Shown here in pieces: positions 54,665 through 62,404 of a stretch of DNA of 64,000 nucleotides (position 1 is the stretch's first letter; each line of letters opens with the position of its first letter). This DNA comes from Desulfomarina profundi. GTDB lineage: Bacteria; Desulfobacterota; Desulfobulbia; Desulfobulbales; Desulfocapsaceae. A program made the translations under genes and the position numbers. The notes beneath the pieces were generated by a model. It had not been told where the DNA came from. It worked only from the letters and a program-made list of their open reading frames with translations, and searched no databases. The stretch is from assembly GCF_019703855.1 (NCBI RefSeq), contig NZ_AP024086.1:3058501-3122500 (forward strand). The letters run 5' to 3'.

Positions 54665-54729
54665 TTTGCCCTGAAACTCCGGAATACTCTTATTAAGGGT
54701 ACACTTACATAAAGAAGGAAACACAGATC

Positions 54730-56150
54730 ATGCATGAATTACTGAAACTCTACAACAGAATTGTCCAGAGAGTAAATATCAATCTGCGGGAACTCAATTT
54801 TGACATCACTCCCTTTGCACAGGAACTGATTCAACCCGACAATATGAATAAATTCTACGCCTTTTACGGTATAACACCCGACCATCCCCTGGACCTTGAC
54901 TTCCAGCACTCGGCCCTTGCAGGTAGCTATTTCCTCGGAAAATGCCGTATTACAAACTCTGTGCTCTATAAGAGTGATATCAGGGGAGATGAACTAAAAC
55001 GCAAGGGCCATGTCTTTAAATATGACCGTTTTGACATACCGCTCACACGAGACGAGGCAATTATTATCGACGACAGTGCCCTGGTCAAAACCCTGGTACA
55101 CAACTTCTCACACGACCCTGAAACTCCGGAGACCTTTTTTATTAAAGACACTCTGGCCATGGACTACTCAAATATCCATGGTGCTCCGAGTGACGGTTGT
55201 TTTCTCGGACCTTTTGCCACCGTCGATCTGACCACCATGAGGGACTGCGCCATCGGGGCCTATTCCTATATTCAGGCCGGAGAGATATACCATCTGGATA
55301 TTGATCCCGGAACAGTCTGGGTCAACAGTCCCCATAATTTTAATTTCCTGTACACCTACCCAGTAAAACAGCTTTCGCAGTATGTTTCCCTTTCTCCTGA
55401 ACATATCCCATGGGGTACACTTTTTGATTTCATTGACAACCACAAAGAAGCGTTCCAGAGAGTTTTTGACGTGGTCAATCTCGAAGCCATCGAATCCATT
55501 CCGGCGACTGCCTCCCTGGACAGGTACGCGGTGGTTCTGCCAACTACAAAAATTGAAGACAATGTCCTTATTGCCCAGAGAGCTTACCTGGAAAACTCCT
55601 TCCTCGGCAAAGGATCTAATGCCCAGGAAAACTGTTTCATTATTAATTCCCACCTCAGCGGTTTCAATGTAACCGCCCATGGTGCAAAGTTGATCTGCAC
55701 TCATCTCGGGTCAGGTGTATTTACCGGTTTTAACAGTTTTATCTATGGGAAAGAGGATGCGCCTGTTTCTGTGGGTAAGGGATCAATAATCATGCCGCAC
55801 ACCATTATCGATATTGATGAACCACTGGAGATACCAGATAACTATCTTGTGTGGGGGCTAATCAGAAACAGCAGAGAACTGATGGAAAACAGCGTTTCCC
55901 TGAATGAACTGGAAAAAATTGAGACTTCTTTTTCCAGGGGACGTATGCATTTTGAAGGAAAGGGGCTCTCTTTGTAAAAGCTTTTCAGGACCGTATTCAC
56001 CACATTCTTGATTTAAACGGCGCTTTTTTTGATAACGGTGAAAACGCAGGACATGCCCAGAGAAACCAGAACCTGTCTCTGAATACCATTCAGCCTTTCC
56101 AGTTCGGCACAATGGAAGGGATGTACCCCAGCATCAGGATTAAACCTTAA
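54730..56150 (+). CDS. left-handed beta-helix (hexapeptide-like) protein of unknown function, frameshifted in this sequence
   Basis: As written it stops at 55977 (415 residues). One G added to GGGG at 55962-55965 continues the frame to TAA 56148-56150 (473 residues), giving FEGKGALFVKAFQDRIHHIL and a coding-like tail with TMEGMYPSIRIKP. The body contains irregular hexapeptide-type turns (GSYFLGKCRITNSVLYKSDI, DCAIGAYSYIQAGEI, KIEDNVLIAQRAYLENSFLGKGSNAQEN, GKGSIIMPHTIIDID), as in sugar- or acyl-transferases with a left-handed beta-helix, but no catalytic His motif stands out. Preceded by the CBS gene. Function unknown. Confidence 0.75.
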
Positions 56151-56165
56151 ACAATCCAGGACTGC

Positions 56166-56435
56166 TTACAGCCCTGCACTTTTTTCACTACGAAATTTAG
56201 TACCCAAATAATTTGCTGCAACCGACGCATGGCCCTGGAGGAGGATCATGGACAGGTGAACACCCTCTGTATTTTTGAATATATTTTTCAGGGATGAAAA
56301 TGTTGCAATGGAGAGGTCGCGCTCCTGCCACAAGCCGGCATGGGAAAAGCGCAGGCATGTGACACACCGTAAAGTACAACGGCTGGTAAGCTCAATCTGG
56401 ATGAATCCGTAGCGGATTTCATCCAGATTGGTCAA
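56166..56435 (-). pseudogene. truncated radical-SAM protein
   Basis: Starts at TTG 56435 after a strong GGGGAGGA site. The first ~45 residues are a clear radical-SAM N-terminus: FIQIELTSRCTLRCVTCLRF has the CxxxCxxC cluster motif, followed by the helix TFSSLKNIFKNTEGVHL. Normally GxGEPLL comes next; here the sequence turns into unrelated MILLQGHASV and stops at 89 residues. No single-base change restores the family, so it is a genuine 3' truncation, by deletion or rearrangement. Confidence 0.7.
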
Positions 56436-56521
56436 GGATCCTCCCCGCCTGGTGCATAATATTTACCGACTATGTTCGACCTAACGCAACCCAATTCATC
56501 ATAACCCAAAAAGGATGGAGA

Positions 56522-58210
56522 TCAACAAGCCTTTTCCAGATCCTCCCATAAATCCTCCACCCATTGATATCGTTTATAAACGTCGTAGGCCATGGCCTTC
56601 ACAATAATCTTCTCCAAGGCAACGGACAGATTTGCACTACAATTTCCGGGAGCCGGAATCTGTTTCTTAAGTTGTAGCCACTTCTGGAGTGATATTCGTT
56701 TCTCGCCAAAGGGTACATTTCCTGTTGTTGCCAGGTAAAGCAGGATACCAATGGCATAGATATCACTACGAGAATCCCCTCGTTTGCCCTGGATTTGTTC
56801 CGGTGCCATATACAACAAATCCCCCTGTGGTCCAAGACCGGCTGCAACAATGGGATCCTGCAACTGATCACTTGCGGCCAGCCCCATATCAATAAGACGT
56901 AATTTCTGTCTTTCGTCCAGCATCAGGATGTGTGGCCGCAGGTCGTGGTGAACAATACCCGCAGCATGGAAGGATGCGACCAGATCACAGAGCTGTGAAA
57001 AAACAGGCAGCAACAGCCGATCTTCCATCCGTTCTTTATCCTGCAGCGAGATAAGACTCTTTCCCCGGATTTCTTCCAGGATCAGCACGTCACCTACGCG
57101 GTCTTTGACCCCCGGCAGGCATGGGTGTGATACTGTTTCAAATAATTGGAGCTCTGTTTCAAAACAGCATCTGTACAATGGATTCTGCAACACTTCGTCA
57201 AAACCGATTTTGAGAGCCACCTTATCCGACGATGCAGTCGCATGGCCTTCGTACAGCCATGACATGGCGCCAGCAGCAACCGGCTGAGTAACAACATAGT
57301 CACCGATAAAATTGGGCTGTAGAGAGGCGCCTTTGCGGGCAGAACGAACATAACGTCGCAGGGAACCCAGAGAAGCATGCAACACATCAAGCTCGTCTCC
57401 CGGACCGGGGGCACTGTTTTTTTTCCTTTTTTCATCCACAATTGATACCATTGCACCAAGACGTTCAATGACTAATTTCTGGAAGAGCAGGTTTAAGAGC
57501 CAGAGCCAGACCAGTGTTGTAAGCAGAGTGATAAAAAAAATAACCAGGCTACCTTGCCATGCTTCCCGAAATGACGCGGAAACAGGGATAGCCACCGAAT
57601 CGATACCTGCCAGATCACCAGCCTGAAAACGAAACCCTCCCTTCTTACCGTATCGATCTATAAGAGACTGCGGGGCATCTTCCACTTTGCCATGACAGCG
57701 GATACAGGGAGAAGAAAAATAATCGGGAACCATGGAGATGAAGAAGGACTCTCCGTTTTTCTGCACTATACCCTGCCAGAACAACCGTTCAGGATCCATT
57801 TCAAACCAATCCAGCATCTCCTCTTCAAAGGGGTCGGCCAGATTACGCATATTATGTGGATTCACCGAAGCCCTTCGGTAGATGTAATTGGGCATCGATC
57901 CGGCAAAACGTTCCATGATGGAGGTACTGACGTAGGTGGTTGACATTGCCTCAATAATAAAGGCATTCTGGCCGTGCAGCTCAAACATTTTGGGACGGAG
58001 TTCTTCTCTGACGTAGGCACGGATAGCCTCAGCTTCCCGGAGGATGACCTCGGATTTGGTCATGGCCTCAGCCATGACCAGTCGCCTTGTATTCCAAAAA
58101 GAAAGCGCTGACAGCAACAGACCACCTCCAATAAGTATAAGGGCTGACCAGAGAAAAAAGCGTTTTCTGAGATTGGTGGTTACCCCTTGTCCATATCTCT
58201 TGATTTTCAT
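56522..58210 (-). CDS. membrane serine/threonine kinase-like protein with periplasmic c-haem (DUF3365) sensor
   Basis: 562 residues. Helix ~18-38, periplasmic DUF3365/Tll0287-like domain (MAEAMTKSEVILREAEAIR; haem motif C169IRCH173), second helix ~221-243, HAMP-like linker, and a Hanks-type kinase domain (~300-560): Lys in KVALKIGFDE, LILEEIRGKSL, HHDLRPHILMLD catalytic loop, LIDMGLA in place of DFG, and MAPEQIQG. The catalytic-loop Asn (HRDLKPEN) is replaced by Ile, so activity may be lost or altered. It is the last complete gene of the 64.0-56.5 kb operon, following the phosphatase by 18 bases. It could convert redox or gas sensing by haem c into Ser/Thr phosphorylation. Confidence 0.87.
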   Translation of the reverse strand: MKIKRYGQGVTTNLRKRFFLWSALILIGGGLLLSALSFWNTRRLVMAEAMTKSEVILREAEAIRAYVREELRPKMFELHGQNAFIIEAMSTTYVSTSIMERFAGSMPNYIYRRASVNPHNMRNLADPFEEEMLDWFEMDPERLFWQGIVQKNGESFFISMVPDYFSSPCIRCHGKVEDAPQSLIDRYGKKGGFRFQAGDLAGIDSVAIPVSASFREAWQGSLVIFFITLLTTLVWLWLLNLLFQKLVIERLGAMVSIVDEKRKKNSAPGPGDELDVLHASLGSLRRYVRSARKGASLQPNFIGDYVVTQPVAAGAMSWLYEGHATASSDKVALKIGFDEVLQNPLYRCCFETELQLFETVSHPCLPGVKDRVGDVLILEEIRGKSLISLQDKERMEDRLLLPVFSQLCDLVASFHAAGIVHHDLRPHILMLDERQKLRLIDMGLAASDQLQDPIVAAGLGPQGDLLYMAPEQIQGKRGDSRSDIYAIGILLYLATTGNVPFGEKRISLQKWLQLKKQIPAPGNCSANLSVALEKIIVKAMAYDVYKRYQWVEDLWEDLEKAC

Positions 58211-58228
58211 AATAATTCTCCGCAGAAA

Positions 58229-58969
58229 TCAGGTTCCTTTACACAGGCGTCTGCCGAGAACAGACGGTAGACCGGCATCCAGATCTGCCTGCACTGTTTT
58301 TTCCACATCATAGGCTACCCGATAAAACTCCAGTTTTTCCTCACGACTGTCATAAATAAGGTAACAGGAGCGGGGATCCCCATCCCGGGGTTGCCCTACG
58401 CTACCGCAATTGATGATGCAACGCCTGCTGTCGGCCAGCTCAAACTGCATATTGCCCGGGACGGTCTGCAGAGTCACAGCCAGCAGGTGTTTTCTGGTTA
58501 TCACCAATGGTTGGTGGCTGTGGCCGATATAAAGAAGACGGCAACTGGTGGCACCAAAGCTGCGCAGGGCGTATTTGCGGTCCATAACATAACGCCAGCC
58601 TCTGGGATTATATGGGTTAGCATGGACAAAGGTCATGTCAGCCAGATCGAGCCGGTCCGGCAGTGCTGCCAGATATTTTTTATTTTCTTCGCTCAGTTGC
58701 TCCATGGTCCACAGAATCACCTCTTTGGCAACTGAGGACATACCGTAGGGAGAAGTCTCCCAAAGGGCGGCCAGGTCGTGATTACCGGCAAGGACACGGC
58801 AGTTTTTCAGGCCACGTACCAAGCGAATGCACTCATTGGGATAAGGGCCGTACCCCACCAGATCTCCCAGGCAGATACTTCTGTGTACATTTCGTTTTGC
58901 GGCATCATCAAGCACACTCTGCAGTGCCTCCAGGTTGCCATGAATATCAGAAAAGATCATCAACCGCAT
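58229..58969 (-). CDS. metallophosphoesterase (PP2A-like/YfcE-type family)
   Basis: 246 residues. Calcineurin-like motifs in order: FSDIHGNLEAL, GDLVGYGPYPNE, LAGNHD, HANPYNP, and YIGHSHQP, giving the di-metal ligands. Proteins of this COG are bacterial PP2A-related phosphoesterases. Its ATG directly follows the stop codon of the kinase-Usp-CZB gene (TAAATG), so the two are tightly coupled. With kinases on both sides a protein phosphatase role reversing their phosphorylation is the natural inference; nucleotide hydrolysis is an alternative. Confidence 0.87.
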   Translation of the reverse strand: MRLMIFSDIHGNLEALQSVLDDAAKRNVHRSICLGDLVGYGPYPNECIRLVRGLKNCRVLAGNHDLAALWETSPYGMSSVAKEVILWTMEQLSEENKKYLAALPDRLDLADMTFVHANPYNPRGWRYVMDRKYALRSFGATSCRLLYIGHSHQPLVITRKHLLAVTLQTVPGNMQFELADSRRCIINCGSVGQPRDGDPRSCYLIYDSREEKLEFYRVAYDVEKTVQADLDAGLPSVLGRRLCKGT

Positions 58970-60910
58970 TTATTTACCCTCCCCTGACCGGCAACCTGAT
59001 ACTCTTTTCCTCTTTTCCTGGACCAGGGAACAGAGATCCTGATCCAGGTTGAGGGCTTTCAACAATGGGCCGTAACAGGCCAGATCCGGTTTGCTGACCG
59101 GGCAGGTGTTGTCCGTCAGAAAAGGAACCTGGGGAGGGGGCGAATCGAGATGGGTACGAAGAAATAGAGAAACCCGGCTCAGTTCATGTTTCAACCTGCA
59201 AGAGAGTGGCAGAAATTCACGGGTATAGAGGTCTTGCAGACCTTCAGGATCATGGTCGCAAAGTTCAGACATCCTGGAGGCAAGCCGGTGAAAGCGGGAA
59301 TGAATTGGCACCAGTGCTGAGGTTACCTGCAGCCATTCATCCTTTTTTTCAAAAAAGGCCAGAAAGCGGCCAAACAGACAGTTGTTTTCGCTGAGATCAA
59401 CATCCTGCTGAGGATTCAGGAGCCTGCGGTAGATAAAATCTGTATGATAATGGAGATGCTCATACCAAAGATCAACGAGAAAGATATCACAGGCAAGCAC
59501 CTGCCCGGCTGTCAACTGGGCAGGTTGCTGAGCCGCCAGACCTGTGGCAGGTGAAAACACCACATTATCAGCAACCACAATTGGGCAGGGGCTATTATTT
59601 TCCAGATGTCTGCGTACGGAAACAGTGCCTAGCATCCCTTGCTTTTTACGGGATTCGGCCAGTACCAGCAGTTCCGCGCCCAGATCTGTACAGAGTTTGC
59701 GCAGCACATCAACCACCTCACCCCGAACAAGGCGAATACTGGGATCAATACTGCAGCGGCGAAGAAGCTGTACAGCCTGTTCGAGACGTCCCATCAGCTT
59801 CTCCCCTTCGACAGCGATGCCGTAGCGTCTGAAATGGGAGTCGTCCTCCTCTTCAATAACATGCACCAGCGTTATTTCTGCAGATCGGATAAGTGCCTCT
59901 TTTTTGACTTCGGCCAGCATATTGTCGCTACCGGGAGAATCTATTAAAGCACCAATAATCTGTGGTTTATCATATGTAATAGTTGTTTTTTGTGGTTGTC
60001 TACGCTGTAACCGGATCGGTTTACCGGGAAATATGCGTCGCCACAATGATGACGATTTGTTTCTGCTGCCTGCCTCAGTGACCGGGAGTTGCTGCCAGTG
60101 ATTAAGATCATGCAGAAGATCCATGACATCTTTATAACGATCTGCAGCGTGGCGGGCAATGGCGCAGAGAATTATGGATTGGATCTGAGGAGGAATTTTG
60201 TCATTGTGATAACGTGGCGGGGTCGGATCATAATGCAGGCGCCGCCTGGCGACACGTTTCTTACTGGTGCGGGGCCAGGGTAACCTTCCGGTAAGCATCT
60301 CGTAAAGGAGCATACCCATGGTATAGATATCGCAACGGGGATCAGACCTTTCACCCAGCAACTGCTCCGGCGAAATATACCAGGGAGTGCCCAGGGGGTT
60401 TTGCAAGTCAAGCTCCAGCAGATCAGGAAGATGTCGGCAACTGGCCAGACCAAAATCTATCACTTTGATGGAGGAGTTATTGCAACAGATAATATTTTCG
60501 GGCTTCAGGTCCAGATGGACAATGCCCTGCCTGTGGAGATAAGAAACCACGCGCGCAAGTTGTTTCATCAGGATCAAAGCTTCACGCAAATCAAGGATGC
60601 GGTTTTTGCCGATACGGGAGCGTAGATCTTCCCCCTCCACATGCTCCATGATAATATACTGCCGACTTTTCTGGCGGTGGATAAAACGTATAACTCCGGG
60701 GTGATCGAGCAGCCGACTGATACGGTCTTCATTTTGATAATGATAGAGAAGGAGAGGATGATTGAGAATGTTGCTGTCGGGTATTTTCAGAACAACATGC
60801 TGTCTGGAAAACAGATCCTCTGCCAGAAAAATGCTGGCAAGCGGGCTTTTATGAAGCCGTGAACTAAGTACAAAAATATCGATATTATCGCCGACTTCAG
60901 GAAAAGTCAT
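58970..60910 (-). CDS. serine/threonine kinase fused to Usp and a CZB-like zinc-binding domain
   Basis: 646 residues. Residues ~8-285: complete Hanks kinase with Lys42 (VVLKIPDSN), IVHLDLKPENII, VIDFGLASC, ISPEQLLGE, DIYTMGMLLYEM. Residues ~315-465: universal stress protein domain (IIGALIDSPGSDNML ... LLVLAESRKKQGMLGTVSVRRHLENNSPCPIVVAD). Residues ~480-580: DLWYEHLHYHTDFIYRRLL ... ENNCLFGRFLAFF ... PIHSRFHRLA, the His/Cys spacing of a CZB (chemoreceptor zinc-binding) domain. Cytoplasmic. No transmembrane helix. Between a small membrane protein gene and the phosphatase. A zinc- or oxidant-responsive kinase is inferred from the CZB Cys. Confidence 0.86.
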   Translation of the reverse strand: MTFPEVGDNIDIFVLSSRLHKSPLASIFLAEDLFSRQHVVLKIPDSNILNHPLLLYHYQNEDRISRLLDHPGVIRFIHRQKSRQYIIMEHVEGEDLRSRIGKNRILDLREALILMKQLARVVSYLHRQGIVHLDLKPENIICCNNSSIKVIDFGLASCRHLPDLLELDLQNPLGTPWYISPEQLLGERSDPRCDIYTMGMLLYEMLTGRLPWPRTSKKRVARRRLHYDPTPPRYHNDKIPPQIQSIILCAIARHAADRYKDVMDLLHDLNHWQQLPVTEAGSRNKSSSLWRRIFPGKPIRLQRRQPQKTTITYDKPQIIGALIDSPGSDNMLAEVKKEALIRSAEITLVHVIEEEDDSHFRRYGIAVEGEKLMGRLEQAVQLLRRCSIDPSIRLVRGEVVDVLRKLCTDLGAELLVLAESRKKQGMLGTVSVRRHLENNSPCPIVVADNVVFSPATGLAAQQPAQLTAGQVLACDIFLVDLWYEHLHYHTDFIYRRLLNPQQDVDLSENNCLFGRFLAFFEKKDEWLQVTSALVPIHSRFHRLASRMSELCDHDPEGLQDLYTREFLPLSCRLKHELSRVSLFLRTHLDSPPPQVPFLTDNTCPVSKPDLACYGPLLKALNLDQDLCSLVQEKRKRVSGCRSGEGK

Positions 60911-61002
60911 GCTAAAATCTCTCCATATTCTGCAACGGCTACAGGGGATAAAGCGGTTTGTGCATTCAATTTAAAGATGCTGTTATCGACGGCCCCGGTG
61001 TA

Positions 61003-61575
61003 TCACTGGCCAAGAAATACATAACCAATCACGATTATGAAAATTACCACCAGCTCCACAACAGTAATTTTGGTCAGCATCAGACATATTTTTCGCTGTG
61101 ACGGGTTCATTTGCAGGATCATCCGGTTCATGAGCAAACGAAAAAAAACCGTGCGGGGTGTGGTGGAAACATAAAGTCTGAGATATTCCTGAATCCCGCG
61201 AACCCAGAGCAGGATATCCTGTTCCAGCTCATCATTAAAAGCTTCCTCTTCATAACGAACCCGTACCTGCGTTTTCTCTTGGTCTGCAAAAAAAAGCAGC
61301 TCCTGTACACCATAATCAAAGAGAGTAATCCGCATGATTATTTCAGCCTGAAACGGATCATCTGGGGCCGAAGTGCTATCCAGTTGCAGGCCTAGAGAAA
61401 AGGTCTGTTCCGTAGCGTAATCACGAAGGTTTGCAAAAAGAGCGGTATGCCGCTGCTCTGTATCTTCGAGGAACCAATGGGGATGAAGCCTGAGCAGTCT
61501 TTCTGCATCAAGAATGGTGGAGGTGGCAAGTGTTGTTGCTGCAGGAGTCAGATACAGGTCATAACACTGTTCCAT
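61003..61575 (-). CDS. tail-anchored membrane protein of unknown function
   Basis: 190 residues. Soluble alpha/beta N-terminal part (LDAERLLRLHPHWFLEDTEQRH, then a strand-rich stretch ending EKTQVRVRYEEEAFND) and a single C-terminal helix (~168-188, ITVVELVVIFIIVIGYVFLG). It starts one base after the UspA stop, and lies before the kinase-Usp-CZB gene. This geometry suggests a membrane docking partner in the same system. No family recognised. Confidence 0.65.
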   Translation of the reverse strand: MEQCYDLYLTPAATTLATSTILDAERLLRLHPHWFLEDTEQRHTALFANLRDYATEQTFSLGLQLDSTSAPDDPFQAEIIMRITLFDYGVQELLFFADQEKTQVRVRYEEEAFNDELEQDILLWVRGIQEYLRLYVSTTPRTVFFRLLMNRMILQMNPSQRKICLMLTKITVVELVVIFIIVIGYVFLGQ

Positions 61576-61576
61576 A

Positions 61577-62071
61577 TCAATCCACAGGGTGTGAAGAAGG
61601 TGCTATAAGCAGGGGGCAGGGCAGAACAGGATGCAGCTTTGCCTGATCAATACGTGCCCTGAGCCCTTTTTCCATCTTCAGGTTAAACAGCCTCCGGCTT
61701 TCACGGTAGGGGCCGATAACAATAAGATCACTTTTCCGTTTTTCGGCCTCAGCGGCAATAGTTGCCTCAATGAAACCTACTTCCCCCACAAAGGTTGCCT
61801 GTGCTGCTGCCGGATATTTTTCTTTTATCCGCTGCCAGTCCTCTTCATTTTCTTCCTGCATCTGTTTTTCCACGTGGTCAAGGAAGGTGGTATGTGTTTT
61901 GCTCGAGTTAAGCCAGTCATCACCGGTCATGGCCTGCCAGTCCTGGTCAATGATAGTCAGAACAGTGACCTGCAAATCAGGCTTTTTAACGCATAGTTCG
62001 TCAAAAACAAGCCGTTCTGCCTGTCTGGCACCTGCAGTTCCGTGGGTACAGAGAAGAATAGAAGTAAACAT
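61577..62071 (-). CDS. universal stress protein (UspA family)
   Basis: 164 residues. Opens ILLCTHGTAGARQAERLVFDEL and contains FIEATIAAEAEKRKSDLIVIGPYRESRRLFNLKMEKGL then PVLPCPLLIA, the C-terminal nucleotide-loop area; the usual G(2x)G(9x)G(S/T) is degraded (GPYRESRR), so ATP binding is doubtful. Translationally coupled to the tail-anchored protein gene. Part of the minus-strand operon with the carrier and kinases. Confidence 0.85.
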   Translation of the reverse strand: MFTSILLCTHGTAGARQAERLVFDELCVKKPDLQVTVLTIIDQDWQAMTGDDWLNSSKTHTTFLDHVEKQMQEENEEDWQRIKEKYPAAAQATFVGEVGFIEATIAAEAEKRKSDLIVIGPYRESRRLFNLKMEKGLRARIDQAKLHPVLPCPLLIAPSSHPVD

Positions 62072-62124
62072 AGTTTAAGGATAGCAAAAAATTACCCTCG
62101 CTGGAAGGCGAGAGAAAACAAGAG

Positions 62125-62154
62125 CCCTTCCCAATATTTCACTATCAGGAAGGG
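62125..62154 (-). terminator. possible attenuating hairpin before uspA
   Basis: CCCTTCC/GGAAGGG arms with a 16-base loop; on the minus strand the stem is followed by CTCTTGTTTTCT. Partial terminator between the small membrane protein gene and the UspA gene; may lower expression of the kinase genes relative to the carrier. Confidence 0.4.
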
Positions 62155-62186
62155 TCATAAAACAAGCTGTTTTTATTGGGTGATTT

Positions 62187-62384
62187 TTACATCCACTTTG
62201 TAAAAACCAACACAATAAAGGTTGTTACCAAGGATAGGATAAGGGCTGTCATATCCTCATTACGTTCACTGGCAAATACGGAAAGTGCACGTTCTTCAAG
62301 CTCTTCCGTATTCGCATTCTTGGCAATTTCAGACTCTCCCTTACCGGCATCACCTGTTTCAATGGTAATTTTATCATCACTCAT
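62187..62384 (-). CDS. small single-pass membrane protein, carrier companion
   Basis: 65 residues. Polar, Glu-rich N-terminal part (KGESEIAKNANTEELEERAL) and one C-terminal helix (~45-63, MTALILSLVTTFIVLVFTKW). GGAGGATTT site before ATG at 62384; the longer upstream frame overlaps the carrier gene and is unsupported. Lies 20 bases after the second YeiH-like carrier. Same size and topology as the protein at 41129-41317 next to the first carrier, though the sequences are not obviously alike. Confidence 0.72.
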   Translation of the reverse strand: MSDDKITIETGDAGKGESEIAKNANTEELEERALSVFASERNEDMTALILSLVTTFIVLVFTKWM

Positions 62385-62404
62385 TTTCAAATCCTCCGGA
62401 AATG

